A stretch of DNA of 64,000 bases from Lacihabitans sp. CCS-44 (GCF_024343735.1 NZ_RJUE01000054.1:114947-178946), one strand, 5' to 3'. Shown: positions 1 to 9,417, numbered from the stretch's first letter. Made by a program: numbers and translations. Notes: generated from the sequence alone by a model not told the origin.

Positions 1-2
1 CG

Positions 3-737
3 GGCTTTGGCTCTGCTCAGCCAAGTCAGGGGCATGAGGTTTACTGGCTAAATAACAGGAGTGATGCTCCTACAACGGCCGAGGTAAGTTTTAGAGTTAC
101 TGACAAAATACCTGAACTTTGGAATGCTCAAACAGGAAAAACCGAAAAACTGAGTTATCAAATAAAAGACGGTCGTACGGTTGTTCCATTGCAGTTTGAG
201 TCTTGGGATGCGTACTTTGTGGTGTTTAGAGAGAAAACTACAAGCACCAGTTTGACACTGCCGAAAAAGGCTGAAACCACTTTGGCTCAAATTTCGACAT
301 CATGGAAAGTGAAATTTGGAGCTAAAAACACAATGTTTGAAAAATTAAGTTCATGGTCAGAAAATACAGATTCAGATGTGAAATATTTCTCAGGAACAGC
401 AATTTATGAAAATGTATTATCACTTAATCGTCCCGCAAGCGGTGAGGTTTGGTTGGACCTTGGAGATGTAAAGAATATGGCTGAAGTTTTTGTAAATGGC
501 CAAAACATGGGAACAGTTTGGAAGAAGCCTTTCAAGGTTGATATAACTAAGGCCTTGAAAGATGGCAAAAATGATATAAAGATAGAAGTGACGAATACTT
601 GGGTGAACCGACTGATCGGCGATGCTCAACCTAATGCGGTTAAGACGACTTTTACCACTATGCCATTTTATCGTTCTAACTCTCCATTGGTACCAGCTGG
701 GCTTTTGGGCGATGTAAAAATTATAGGTGTTAAATAA
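3..737 (+). CDS. C-terminal part of a GH106-like alpha-L-rhamnosidase (5' truncated)
   Basis: The reading frame is open from the first bases of the window, so the start lies upstream; about 244 residues are visible. The sequence matches the tail of GH106-type glycoside hydrolases. It has an ELWNAQTGK strand, then a jelly-roll sugar-binding domain of the GH2 type with the signatures VWLDLGDVKNMAEVFVNGQ and VTNTWVNRLIGDA close to the C-terminus. Such enzymes remove terminal rhamnose from glycans in the periplasm or outside the cell. The catalytic part is outside the window, so the family call rests on the tail alone; a GH2-like galactosidase or another enzyme with the same accessory domain is possible. 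A hairpin terminator follows directly. A second rhamnosidase (GH78-like) is encoded at 42 kb, which fits a rhamnoglycan-using organism. Confidence 0.75.
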   Translation, partial: GFGSAQPSQGHEVYWLNNRSDAPTTAEVSFRVTDKIPELWNAQTGKTEKLSYQIKDGRTVVPLQFESWDAYFVVFREKTTSTSLTLPKKAETTLAQISTSWKVKFGAKNTMFEKLSSWSENTDSDVKYFSGTAIYENVLSLNRPASGEVWLDLGDVKNMAEVFVNGQNMGTVWKKPFKVDITKALKDGKNDIKIEVTNTWVNRLIGDAQPNAVKTTFTTMPFYRSNSPLVPAGLLGDVKIIGVK

Positions 738-758
738 GGATTTTATGTTTTTAAGAAG

Positions 759-788
759 AGAGAGCAGCTTAGGGTGTTCTCTTTTTTT
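759..788 (+). terminator. Rho-independent terminator after the GH106-like gene
   Basis: An eight-base-pair stem (AGAGAGCA with TGTTCTCT, one G-T wobble) with an eight-base loop is followed by a run of T. It lies 21 bases after the stop codon. Confidence 0.7.
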
Positions 789-879
789 ATGTGGTATTTC
801 TTAGTTTTGATTTGAAGATATGTAAAGGAATCGATTTACAAAAGATGACAATTCAAAAGTTGAAAGCATCTCAATGAAG

Positions 880-1602
880 CTAATTTTCTATGATTATTCT
901 AGAATGGCGTTTATTATAGTTAATCATGCCAAATATTAAGAAGATATAGGAAGTGGTTTGTAAAATTCTTACGAATGGATATATAAAGAACGTTTCAGAA
1001 TTGAATACAAAATAGCTTTGTATAATGTGTATAAACTCTGTCAGCCAAATACCTATAATTATTAAATATCTGCTTGAGTATTTGACTGCCTGCGGCAAAA
1101 ACATTACAAAAACGCAAGTGCAGGCCGCAAATAATGCGAATAAAAAGGACAAAACTTTAATTTGAGTATCCTCCATTGGTAGTATCACAAAGAAATAATT
1201 CAGGAAAGGAATAGAAAATACAATTGGGACCAATAAATAATTAGTACCTGGAAACTTGATTTTTTTAAATTCTGCCCCTAAAGATTTAAAGATATTCAAC
1301 CACAAAGCATAAATTACTAAATATAGAACAATATTAATTTTAATAGCATTTAGACTAGAAAATGTATATCTCGAAAGACCTAACAGTAAGGGTATCAGTA
1401 TAGTTATGAGAAATTTTATCTGTATTTTGTTCAGTTTTGAATTTTGATATTGGTAGTACCAAATCGCCAATACTACATTGACAGATTCTCTAAATGTAAA
1501 ATCAAGAGTGCTCATTGAGCCATCACCAGTATTTAGAAATGTGATAATTTCAAATGAAGACAATAGAAATATTGTTACCACAAAAATGTAGTTGTTTTTC
1601 AA
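880..1602 (-). CDS. Multi-pass membrane protein of unknown function (paralogue 1)
   Basis: This 240-residue protein is almost entirely hydrophobic, with about seven probable transmembrane segments and no recognisable catalytic motif. It aligns along its whole length with the next gene (1873-2592). Shared blocks include LAIWYY, LNK-Q-KFL, LLVPI-FSIP, LSFLFALFA and RYLII-G-WL. The reading frame begins at a TTG codon at the position where paralogue 2 has ATG (both continue KNN), so either TTG is the true start or the gene has lost its ATG. I do not recognise the family. The tandem arrangement and the decayed third copy point to local duplication. The strand is opposite to the flanking annotated genes. 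Confidence 0.6.
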   Translation of the reverse strand: MKNNYIFVVTIFLLSSFEIITFLNTGDGSMSTLDFTFRESVNVVLAIWYYQYQNSKLNKIQIKFLITILIPLLLGLSRYTFSSLNAIKINIVLYLVIYALWLNIFKSLGAEFKKIKFPGTNYLLVPIVFSIPFLNYFFVILPMEDTQIKVLSFLFALFAACTCVFVMFLPQAVKYSSRYLIIIGIWLTEFIHIIQSYFVFNSETFFIYPFVRILQTTSYIFLIFGMINYNKRHSRIIIEN

Positions 1603-1872
1603 GGCTTTTTGTTAGTTTATCGTAGGCTATTCTAGCAACTAAATTAATGTATTTTTTGAAAACCTCAAACTCAAATAAAAAAACAATTTTCTTAAGGTAT
1701 GTACTTTGTAACAATTTCAAAATAAAAGTCATTAGGGAATTTGTTTTGTTAATATTAAAGCCTTTTTTTTCAATCAACAGCTTCTAAAAACAGTTCATTG
1801 TATAAGTACATATACGACTTTTTGTAAACAAAATATCTTTAAATGATTTTAATTTATTGATATTTGCCACTT

Positions 1873-2592
1873 TTATTCTATAATTATTTTTGAGGTCCGT
1901 TTGAAATAGTATATCATTCCCACTATTAAGATAACTGTGGAGATAGTTTGTAATAATCTAGCAAACGGATAAATAAACAATGATTCAGATTCGAAGTAGA
2001 AATAGCTCTGCATCATGTTAGTGATACCTTCTAACCAAACACCAAGAATTATCAAATATCTTCCTGAAAAATATTTGGTGATTGGCAAAAATAATATGTA
2101 TACATATTTACTACCCGCAAACAAGGCAAACAAAAATGATAAAGCTTTATTTTTTGAATCCAACATTGGAAACAATACCATGAAATAATATACTATTGGA
2201 ATTGAAAAGATTATTGGAACAAGTAAATAATAGGTGCGAGGAAATCTTTTTTTGTTGAAACTCGCTCCAAGGGAATTAATGATGTTCATCCATAAAACAT
2301 AAATAACAAAATAGAAAAAAGTATTTATTTTGATGGCATATTCGCTAGGAATAATGTAACTGCTTAGACCTAAGAACAAGGGAATCAGTATGATTATGAG
2401 GAATTTCTTTTGTGTTTTGTTTAGTTTTTGGTCTAGTTCTCTATAATACCAAATTGCAAGCATTATTGTAACCAATTCTCGGAAAACGAAAGTTATATTG
2501 GCTCCATATTGTGCTTTTGTGATACGAAATGCAATAATCTCACACGATATCAATATAAATATCAATACCAAGTAGATGGAGTTGTTTTTCAT
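1873..2592 (-). CDS. Multi-pass membrane protein of unknown function (paralogue 2)
   Basis: This 239-residue hydrophobic protein has about seven predicted membrane spans and a short basic C-terminus (YYFKRTSKIIIE). It is the best preserved member of a three-copy family in 0.9-3.7 kb: it starts with a normal ATG followed by KNN and has no interruption. Roughly half the residues match paralogue 1 by eye. No enzymatic or transport signature is visible, so no function is proposed. It is transcribed in the same direction as its two relatives, with gaps of 270 and about 400 bases between copies, so each probably has its own promoter. Confidence 0.7.
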   Translation of the reverse strand: MKNNSIYLVLIFILISCEIIAFRITKAQYGANITFVFRELVTIMLAIWYYRELDQKLNKTQKKFLIIILIPLFLGLSSYIIPSEYAIKINTFFYFVIYVLWMNIINSLGASFNKKRFPRTYYLLVPIIFSIPIVYYFMVLFPMLDSKNKALSFLFALFAGSKYVYILFLPITKYFSGRYLIILGVWLEGITNMMQSYFYFESESLFIYPFARLLQTISTVILIVGMIYYFKRTSKIIIE

Positions 2593-3006
2593 GCTTTAAT
2601 GTATAGTTTTCTAATGGCAGTATTCTTGCACAATTTATAGAATTATCTATACTAATCCTATATATTAAAAACATTTTATGCATATTAAGAGTTTAAGGAA
2701 TTTACTTTTTTTATGCACTTAGGAAGTTTTTATCGGCTAATAGTTTTCAAATTCTTTTTCTAAAGAATTAGTCCTCGTTTTTTATATGTTAAGCCAATGT
2801 TTATGATTTCGGAAAGAATGATTTCTGTGTGTTTCAATAATAGAAACGCACTTTTAAGTCGCTCATTATTAGTTTAATGTGGATTAATAGCATTAGTTGT
2901 TGTTCAGATTTGAATGCGATTATGATAGAAAAACTATTCCGGTATCAGTTAAATTTATCCTTGTACTGTGCTTACAATAGCTTCTCATACACAAAATTAA
3001 GAGGAC
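2593..3006. other. AT-rich intergenic region, no gene seen
   Basis: About 410 bases between paralogue 2 and the decayed third copy. I see no convincing open frame, RNA gene or repeat. It presumably holds the promoter of paralogue 2. Confidence 0.5.
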
Positions 3007-3655
3007 CTAATGAACAGTTTGTAAAACGCTTGCAATGAGATACATTAAGAAAGATTCGGCGTCGAAATTATAGAATCCTTGCATCATGTGTGTAAACTCT
3101 CCGAGCCAAATTTCAAGAATAATTAAGTATCTATCCGAATAGCTTTTTTGTAGGCAAGAACAATACAAAAACGTCTGCACTACTTGCAAACAGTACCAAA
3201 ATGAACCTGAGTATCTCACTGTTTACCTTCAGTATCCGAAATAGTAAAAAAATAGCATACTTGGGGTATGATATATATGATGTGTTTAGCAAATATTTTA
3301 CACGCCGAAATTTTAAAATCTTAAATACGGTTCATAGAGACTTGAAAATGTTTAGCATTAAAACATATATTGTAAAATAAAAAAGTGGATTTGCTTTGAA
3401 TGCATTTGGTTCGATATGGAGATGTTTCGAAATTCCTACCACCAAAACAATCAGGATAGTTATAAGGAATTTCTTCTCTATAAGGTCTTTATTTGAAAGT
3501 GGCTCGCCATATTATCGTACTGTTAATTCCAAAATTTCTAATTCTCAAAAAAAGAGTTTCAAATGTTCTGAATCCATCTTCGGCATTCATGCATGAAGTG
3601 ATTTGACATGACAAGAATATAGATGTAGAAACGATATAAATGTAGTTGTTTTTAA
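3007..3655 (-). pseudogene. Decayed third copy of the membrane-protein family
   Basis: Reading the minus strand in all three frames recovers the family pattern in pieces. The N-terminus is KNNYIYIVSTSIFLSCQIT, preceded by ATT where paralogue 2 has ATG. In another frame follow KKFLITILIVLVVGIS and FTIYVLMLNIFKSL, and finally RYLIILEIWL-EFTHMMQ near 3060-3140. These match KFLITILIPLLLGLS, YALWLNIFKSL and RYLIIIGIWLTEFIHIIQ of paralogue 1 in order. At least two frameshifts and an early stop just after the LQT block interrupt the frame, so no full protein can be made. The copy documents decay after tandem duplication. Confidence 0.8.
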
Positions 3656-4062
3656 TGGGTTGGATTTAGTTTTCTTAAAGCTATATTCAAACACAAATTA
3701 CTTTAAAAAAAGTATTTTTATGGGTAGAAAAAAGCAATGAAATTCACAAAGAAATATTTTTTAGAAATATCGATTTGCACCCAAAACTTTCTTAAGATAG
3801 TTTAAGCTAGCTTTAAGATTTTACTATAAATTGGGAGATGCTTTTTCTTCAATTCTGATTTTTTTTAAGTTCAAAAAACAAATAAAATTATTAAGCGGTA
3901 TCATACCATTTTTTTTTGTTAAAAAGCTCTTTTTTAGGGTTTTTGGCATGCAAAATGGAATGGTTTTTGCCCTCAAATATTCAAGTTATATTAGGAGTAA
4001 AATACATCAAGTAATTACCTCATTATAGCTCTAACCAAAACCATTTTTTTAAAAGAATCTAT
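3656..4062. other. AT-rich intergenic region, no supported gene
   Basis: About 400 bases containing only a 65-codon open frame (3831-4028) of low-complexity Phe/Lys/Ile composition that I do not accept as a gene. A 12-mer TCTAACCAAAAC at 4030-4041 recurs just after the next gene at 4310-4321. Confidence 0.5.
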
Positions 4063-4308
4063 ATGAATACATTTTCTACATCTTACCGTTACGTAAACGA
4101 GAATCCTACTATCAGAGACTTTAATATGGTGTGCGACCTTATAGAGGTTGTCTTAGTTAAGAAAAATTCAGAGCAGTTATCTGTAGTTTATGAGGATATT
4201 TTGGGTAACCTAACCACCCAGTATAATGAGTTACTTGAGACAGATATGATAAAATCGAAGCAAGACAAGTGGGTAATTCGCGATCCTTTCGCTAATGTTA
4301 AATGCTGA
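4063..4308 (+). CDS. Small hypothetical protein (81 aa)
   Basis: This short soluble protein has no signal peptide or membrane span; its composition is balanced and acidic (segments NPTIRDFNMVCDLIEVVL and YEDILGNLTTQYNELLE, predicted helical). Coding-like composition contrasts with the surrounding low-complexity DNA, which is the main reason to accept it. The same 12-base sequence TCTAACCAAAAC occurs 22 bases before its start codon and shortly after its stop codon, so the gene is bracketed by a short direct repeat. I do not recognise a family, and no neighbour suggests a role. It could still be a chance open frame. Confidence 0.45.
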   Translation: MNTFSTSYRYVNENPTIRDFNMVCDLIEVVLVKKNSEQLSVVYEDILGNLTTQYNELLETDMIKSKQDKWVIRDPFANVKC

Positions 4309-4665
4309 TTCTAACCAAAACATAGGTGTCTTTCTCTTCCCGATGGTAAGTGAAATTTAGAGCTTAAGTTAACATTAAACAGTGCAAACTAAAATAGCGT
4401 GTTCTACTTTAGTAAGCGTTAATTGATTATTGTAAATAGTTTTCCATGATACTTTAGTTAGTAATCTTCATCATTTTTTTAAAAATTGGTGGGGTATTTT
4501 GTTAAAATTTGATTTAGGATAAATCATTTGTCTTATTCAGAAATCTTAGCAAATATCCAATAAATAAATGCTCAATCAGAGATACAATAAGCTGAAAGCA
4601 GTAACTTTGTATTAAAGTTATTGACATGTCGCCAAAAATAGATTTGGTGTCTTTGTATCTGTTCG
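4309..4665. other. Intergenic region with likely promoter of the downstream barrel gene
   Basis: About 357 AT-rich bases. The only recognisable element is TAGATTTG at 4639-4646, which fits the Bacteroidota -7 consensus TAnnTTTG; no clear -33 TTTG at the right distance was found. Confidence 0.4.
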
Positions 4666-5346
4666 ATGAAAAATATATTTTTCTATTCCAACTTATTTTT
4701 AAGTTTACTTTTAGTAACACTTTCAAGTTCAGTTTTGGCTCAAACCTCTGAAGAAAAAGCTCATCCTAATCCTCCAATGCCTGTGGAATTGATGCTGGGT
4801 GACAGGGGGCTTAATTTTCAGCTGAATACTACCAAACAGCTTAGCCCAACAAGCAGATTTGGTTTTTTTAATGTAACGACTTTTTTTGCTGATTATAAAA
4901 ATGTTGTTCCTAAAAATGAAATATTTTCCCAATCATTATTAACCGTCAAAGTCTGGAGGAAATTATCTGCAGTCACAGGATTTTCTATCAATCATTTCGT
5001 AGGTTTTAAGCCTACTGCGGGTTTGCAATTTGTACATGCTGATCCAAAAACTTTGGTGGTAATCCAACCTCAAATGGGTTTGACAGAAAGGCACCATTTT
5101 GAAAACTTCTCACTACTAGAATTTAAGCCAAAATTCAACAAACATTGGGGGCTTTATACTCGGATCCAAACCGTAATAGATTATAGCCCATCCACCAAAT
5201 TGCACAACCGCAGCTATGTATATTTAAGGGCCGGAGCAAGCTTTAAAAATTATCAATTCGGTCTTGGTAGTAATTTTGATTTCTACGGACCCGCCAAGCA
5301 CAAAGAGAATAGTTTTGGGATGTTTGTAAGGGCCGAGTTATTTTAA
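4666..5346 (+). CDS. Secreted outer-membrane beta-barrel-like protein
   Basis: This 226-residue protein has a clear Sec signal peptide (hydrophobic core at residues 8-22, cleavage probably after VLA-Q). The rest alternates hydrophobic and polar residues, is rich in aromatic residues, and ends in Phe (FVRAELF), as expected for an outer-membrane beta-barrel inserted by the BAM complex. No lipobox and no catalytic motif are visible. A -7-like box (TAGATTTG) lies about 20 bases upstream. It resembles the three barrel-like proteins at 6.6-11.9 kb in size and fold but lacks their TNNG...SLGKPA block, so it is not placed in that family. Function unknown. Confidence 0.7.
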   Translation: MKNIFFYSNLFLSLLLVTLSSSVLAQTSEEKAHPNPPMPVELMLGDRGLNFQLNTTKQLSPTSRFGFFNVTTFFADYKNVVPKNEIFSQSLLTVKVWRKLSAVTGFSINHFVGFKPTAGLQFVHADPKTLVVIQPQMGLTERHHFENFSLLEFKPKFNKHWGLYTRIQTVIDYSPSTKLHNRSYVYLRAGASFKNYQFGLGSNFDFYGPAKHKENSFGMFVRAELF

Positions 5347-5466
5347 TTACAAGATTTATCGGGAAGTTGTTTTTTTAATGAATTCCCAAAAAAAAAATGC
5401 ACAATTGTACAATGCAGCAAACTTTCCAAATACACTTCGGGTTGTTAATGAAAGTACCTGCATCAA

Positions 5467-6459
5467 ATGACCAAAATACCTTTGTCTGTTCTTGAACTTG
5501 CTACGGTGATAGAGGGAGGAAATCACCGCACCGCCATAGACAATACAGTTAAAATTGCACAGCATGTGGAAAATCTTGGTTATCAACGAATTTGGATGGC
5601 CGAACACCACAATATGGAGTACATTGCTAGTTCAGCAACGTCTGTTTTGATAGGTCATGTGGCAGCAAAAACCAGGATTATTCGAGCAGGTTCGGGAGGA
5701 ATAATGCTTCCTAATCACAGTCCGCTGGTTATAGCCGAGCAGTTCGGCACACTCGAAACCATTTATCCAGGACGAATAGATTTGGGCTTGGGTAGAGCAC
5801 CAGGTTCCGACCAAGTCACGGCTATGGCTTTGAGGCGAAATCAGGAAACTGCTCATTCGTTTCCGAGAGATGTGCGTCAATTGCAAACCTATTTTAGCGA
5901 GGATAACGCGGATGCAAAAGTGCGGGCATTTCCGGGCGAGGGCTTGGATATACCAATTTGGATATTGGGTTCGAGTACCGACAGTGCCTATTTAGCAGCT
6001 GAAATGGGACTTCCTTATGCTTTTGCCTCACATTTTGCTCCAGCCCAGTTTCGTGCTGCTATTAAAATTTACCGGAGTAATTTTAAGCCCTCTACGGCAT
6101 TGCAAAAGCCCTACGTGATGGCCTGCGTAAATGTGATAGGAGCAGATACTGATGATGAAGCAAACATGTTATTAAGCAGTTTGTTGAATCTTTTTGTGGG
6201 AATCATTACCAATACCCGCAAGCCGCTCAGGCCAGCGGGCATTTTTCCAGAAAGTTATAATATTCCAGAAGTGAAAAACGCTGTCAACAATATGCTTTCC
6301 TGCACATTTTATGGAAGCAAAGAAACACTCAAAAAGAATATCTCACAGTTTATTGCCGAAACCGAGATAGATGAGTTGATGGTGGCATCGCACATTTTTG
6401 ATTTGGATGCAAAACTGAAGTCTTTTTCCATTTTGAATGAAGCTCTTGCTGAGATTTAA
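5467..6459 (+). CDS. Luciferase-like flavin-dependent oxidoreductase (LLM class, MsnO8-like)
   Basis: This 330-residue protein starts with the LLM-class pattern [10 protein letters not shown], followed by the conserved [21 protein letters not shown] and [23 protein letters not shown] blocks and [15 protein letters not shown]. These define the bacterial luciferase-like TIM barrel that binds FMN, in the MsnO8 subgroup. Members oxidise varied small substrates with reduced flavin supplied in trans. Length is typical. No flavin reductase gene is adjacent, and the substrate cannot be inferred. It is probably monocistronic: 120 bases separate it from the upstream gene and about 130 from the next. 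Confidence 0.9.
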   Translation: MTKIPLSVLELATVIEGGNHRTAIDNTVKIAQHVENLGYQRIWMAEHHNMEYIASSATSVLIGHVAAKTRIIRAGSGGIMLPNHSPLVIAEQFGTLETIYPGRIDLGLGRAPGSDQVTAMALRRNQETAHSFPRDVRQLQTYFSEDNADAKVRAFPGEGLDIPIWILGSSTDSAYLAAEMGLPYAFASHFAPAQFRAAIKIYRSNFKPSTALQKPYVMACVNVIGADTDDEANMLLSSLLNLFVGIITNTRKPLRPAGIFPESYNIPEVKNAVNNMLSCTFYGSKETLKKNISQFIAETEIDELMVASHIFDLDAKLKSFSILNEALAEI

Positions 6460-6550
6460 ATCTACCTTTTTATAGCTGAGCACTAAAACGGTTATTTGAT
6501 TTTCGTAAGTATTTCTTTCGAATTTGTTCATTTTTCTTATTTTTTAGTCT

Positions 6551-6558
6551 TAATTTTG
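6551..6558 (+). promoter_or_regulatory. -7 box of the barrel protein gene at 6591
   Basis: TAATTTTG matches TAnnTTTG exactly. Its position, 33 bases before the ATG at 6591 and right before the alternative ATG at 6561, favours 6591 as the real start. No TTTG at the ideal -33 spacing was seen. Confidence 0.45.
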
Positions 6559-6590
6559 TAATGTTAATCTACTCTAATTTAACGTTTACA

Positions 6591-7385
6591 ATGATTTTGC
6601 GATTTCGAACTGTTTTTTATCGAGAAGTCTTTCTGCTTTTATTAGTCCTATTTAGCTTTCAAAGTACATTTGGGCAAACTGAAGACAGTACCGCCAAGGT
6701 TATAAATTTTAGAGGTACTGCCAGCGTTACTAACAACGGCTTTTCTTTTATTCCGGCTTTTTCGTTGGGGAAACCAGCTGCTATTTTCGGTTTCAATATC
6801 AATGGTGGTAAACGATTTAGTTTCGAGCCAGAGTTTCGTTTTGCCCTTCAAGATGGCCGCCCGTGGTCTTTTATATTTATTTGGCGTTATAAAGTCATCA
6901 ACCAAAAACGTTTTCAGGCCACACTTGGAAGTCATTTTCCGGCCGTTCCGTTTAGGGTGCTTGCCTACGAAACTACCCCCGAAGTGAAAAACACCTTGGC
7001 GGTTTCGAGGGTGATTCCATTCGAGTTTACTCCAAATATTGTCATCAACAAAAACAACAGCATCAGCTTGTTTATGTTGTATGCCAAAGGCGTCAGCGAC
7101 GACGCCCATAACAATACATCTGTAATTATGCTGAGGTCTGTTTCAACAATCCCTCTCAACAAAAAACTATCTTTTCGCATAAATCCGCAGGTTTTTTTAT
7201 TAAAATTGGACGAATTTAAAGGAACTTATATCGCCTCAAATTTTACTTTGACCTCAAAGAAAACGCCTTTTTATTTGGGCTCTACAATCAATGCTCCTAT
7301 CAAATCTGATATAGCTGGAAAGCCCTTCAACTGGAATCTGAGCATGGGTTATTCGCTTGATAGAAAATTGATTGTGAAAAAATAA
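6591..7385 (+). CDS. Outer-membrane protein, member 1 of a three-paralogue family
   Basis: From the chosen ATG the protein is 264 residues, with a signal peptide (hydrophobic core VFLLLLVLFSF, cleavage near FG-Q). An upstream in-frame ATG at 6561 is rejected because it would precede the likely transcription start. The mature part shows the family signature: T-A-S-VTNNGFSFIPAFSLGKPA, then FEPEFRFAL-D-RPW-FIFIWRYK, a series of predicted beta strands, and a C-terminal W-L-MGYS strand. Relatives are at 8463 and 11125. The topology suggests an outer-membrane or cell-surface barrel; its substrate is unknown. Three bases separate its stop from the AraC-type regulator downstream, so the two genes are probably one operon. 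Confidence 0.75.
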   Translation: MILRFRTVFYREVFLLLLVLFSFQSTFGQTEDSTAKVINFRGTASVTNNGFSFIPAFSLGKPAAIFGFNINGGKRFSFEPEFRFALQDGRPWSFIFIWRYKVINQKRFQATLGSHFPAVPFRVLAYETTPEVKNTLAVSRVIPFEFTPNIVINKNNSISLFMLYAKGVSDDAHNNTSVIMLRSVSTIPLNKKLSFRINPQVFLLKLDEFKGTYIASNFTLTSKKTPFYLGSTINAPIKSDIAGKPFNWNLSMGYSLDRKLIVKK

Positions 7386-7388
7386 ACT

Positions 7389-8288
7389 ATGGAAAAAATA
7401 GAGTCGATAGAGGATTTTTATAAGCGAAAATACGACTGGATTCCAGAAAATCTTAAGAGTGAGATTGGACATTTTAATGTTTTTGCTCACGAACCCATAG
7501 ATCCAAATAAGGCCAAACCTTTGCCCTATAAAAGGCGGGATTTTTATAAAGTTATGTTGGTAGTGGGCGAGGTAGAAATGCTTTATGCCGACAAGGTAAT
7601 AAAGGTAAAAAAACAAGCATTGTTCTTTTCAAATCCTCAAATTCCTTACAAATGCGATAATTTGGAAAAAATAAAAGAAGGGTTTTATTGTATCTTCAAT
7701 CAGCACTTTTTCCATAAGTTTGGCGATTTAAACCAATATTCAGTTTTTCAACCTTCTGGTAATCATGTGTTTGAGCTTACCGATGATCAAGCAGAGGCCG
7801 TAAAGCCGGTATTTGTTAAAATGTTTGATGAAATAAAATCAGACTATGTGCACAAATACGATGTGCTTCGGAATCTGGTTTTTGAGCTTTTGCATTTCGC
7901 CATGAAAATGCAGCCTGCTTCACTTTTTGAAAAACATCAAATCAATGCGTCTCAAAGAATTTCAACGCTGTTTATGGAATTGGTCGAGCGTCAGTACCCA
8001 ATTGATGAGAGCCATCCTGTCATCAGTTTGCGTTCGGCTTCGGATTTTGCTGATCAACTCAATGTTCATGTCAATCATCTAAACAGAGCCGTTAAAGAAA
8101 CAACCCAAAAGACTACCTCACAAATTATAGCTGAACGGGTATTACAAGAGGCCAAAATTATGCTCAAACACAGCAAGTGGAATATTTCAGAAGTTGCCTA
8201 TGCTCTTGGTTTTGTGGAAGTTACGCATTTTAATAATTTCTTTAAAAAGCACATGGATATAAGTCCGTCGAGGTTTAGGAAAGAGTGA
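7389..8288 (+). CDS. AraC-family transcriptional regulator
   Basis: This 299-residue protein has an N-terminal cupin-like sensing domain (residues about 20-160) and a C-terminal double helix-turn-helix (about 205-299). The AraC signature is well preserved: ISEVAYALGFVEVTHFNNFFKKHMDISPSRFRKE. The N-terminal part contains HEPIDPNKAKPLPYKRRDFYK, common in Bacteroidota AraC regulators that sit next to small-molecule enzymes. It follows the family-1 barrel gene by three bases and is likely co-transcribed, which suggests control of the local barrel genes. No operator could be assigned. Confidence 0.9.
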   Translation: MEKIESIEDFYKRKYDWIPENLKSEIGHFNVFAHEPIDPNKAKPLPYKRRDFYKVMLVVGEVEMLYADKVIKVKKQALFFSNPQIPYKCDNLEKIKEGFYCIFNQHFFHKFGDLNQYSVFQPSGNHVFELTDDQAEAVKPVFVKMFDEIKSDYVHKYDVLRNLVFELLHFAMKMQPASLFEKHQINASQRISTLFMELVERQYPIDESHPVISLRSASDFADQLNVHVNHLNRAVKETTQKTTSQIIAERVLQEAKIMLKHSKWNISEVAYALGFVEVTHFNNFFKKHMDISPSRFRKE

Positions 8289-8291
8289 TGG

Positions 8292-8366
8292 GGATTAATT
8301 GGGAATTAGGAATTATGAATTATGAATTAGGAATGTTGAATGTTGAATTATGAATTGGGAATGAGG
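8292..8366. repeat. Degenerate heptad repeat (GAATTAT/GAATTAG type)
   Basis: The spacer after the AraC gene is built from short variants of GAATTAT, GAATTAG, GAATGTT and GAATTGG, roughly seven bases each. The same repeat type occurs at 29662-29850. Confidence 0.65.
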
Positions 8367-8462
8367 AGTTTCGATGTGTTTATGGCTTTTTGATGGATAG
8401 GTTATTGCGGCTCTTTGGGCTAAGTTTTTGTTTTTTAGTGTTTAACAGATAAATTATTTTTA

Positions 8463-9203
8463 ATGGGAAGGATTTTTACGATTTTAGTTTTAGTTGTGTT
8501 TAGTCAAATTCGATTATTTGGTCAAAAAAAAGATAGCACAAAGGCTGCTATTCAATTTTCAGGAAATATTACAGCCACCAACAATGGGGTTTCTTTGGTG
8601 CCAACTTTTTCTTTAGGCAAACCAGCCATTCTGATTGACTTGGCTGTAAAGGGCAAAAGGCTGAGCTTTGAACCTATGATGAACTTTGCAACGGATAAAC
8701 TCAGGCCTTGGGGTTTTATATTTTGGCTTAGATACAAAATGGTGGAAAAAGAAAAATTTAAATTGAAAGTTGGGGCTCATCCTTCGTTTGTGTTTTCTGC
8801 CAGCCAAGTCATTGAAAATGGAAACAAGAGGGAAGTTTTAACAGCAAATCGATATTTTGCGGCCGAGGTTGCCCCTAGTTATGCCGTTTCTAAGAATACA
8901 ACACTGGGCGTTTATTTGCTTGGAGCTAATCAAATAGCCGTCGGAGTGATAGATCCTACCTATTTTTTGGCCATAAATTCTGTTTCCACTTTTGATATTT
9001 CTAGAAAATATTTTCTAAGGACTATTCCGCAGTTTTATTTCTTGAAACTTGGCAATCAAAAAGGATATTACACCAACGCCACCGTGATTATCGGCAAAAA
9101 GAAATTCCCACTTTCTATAAACGGCATGGTTTCTAAAAGTATCAAGACCGAAATCGAGGTCAATAAATTTGTCTGGAATGCAGGATTAACTTACTCGTTT
9201 TAA
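8463..9203 (+). CDS. Outer-membrane protein, member 2 of a three-paralogue family
   Basis: This 246-residue protein has a signal peptide (ILVLVVFSQIRLFGQ). It carries the family signature FSGNITATNNGVSLVPTFSLGKPA followed by LSFEPMMNFATDKLRPWGFIFWLRYKMVEKEKFKLKVGAHPS. The C-terminus FVWNAGLTYSF ends in Phe, as in outer-membrane barrels. It is closer to member 3 (11125) than to member 1: both share GVSL-PTFSLGKPA, GAHPS and the position of each predicted strand. It stands alone between the AraC gene and the toxin-antitoxin pair. The role is unknown; no lipobox or catalytic motif is seen. Confidence 0.75.
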   Translation: MGRIFTILVLVVFSQIRLFGQKKDSTKAAIQFSGNITATNNGVSLVPTFSLGKPAILIDLAVKGKRLSFEPMMNFATDKLRPWGFIFWLRYKMVEKEKFKLKVGAHPSFVFSASQVIENGNKREVLTANRYFAAEVAPSYAVSKNTTLGVYLLGANQIAVGVIDPTYFLAINSVSTFDISRKYFLRTIPQFYFLKLGNQKGYYTNATVIIGKKKFPLSINGMVSKSIKTEIEVNKFVWNAGLTYSF

Positions 9204-9366
9204 GTTTTTTTTGCAGTGAGTTTTGTTTCAGAAATGTTTTGTTTCTCTGATTTGAATACTTCGAATTATAAACTGGTAGCTCAATTTATCCGCACAACTG
9301 CTTGCAAGTACACCCAAATTTCAGTTAAAAAGTATCGTAAAATATAGAGGGAATTTATCGTAAAGG

Positions 9367-9398
9367 TTTGGTGTTTTGAAACAAGATTAGTATTTTAG
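9367..9398 (+). promoter_or_regulatory. Putative promoter of the toxin-antitoxin operon
   Basis: TTTG at 9367-9370 is followed after 20 bases by TATTTTAG (one mismatch to TAnnTTTG). Type II antitoxins usually repress such a promoter, but I could not identify a clear palindromic operator. Confidence 0.4.
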
Positions 9399-9417
9399 TA
9401 CACAAAATGTATGCATT

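Noticed and set aside
1550..1777. 75-codon minus-strand frame between the two membrane-protein genes
   Set aside because: It overlaps the start of paralogue 1 in another frame and shows no similarity to the family.
3831..4028. 65-codon open frame on the plus strand
   Set aside because: Composition is low-complexity Phe/Lys/Ile from T- and A-runs, with no recognisable motif and no conserved neighbour.
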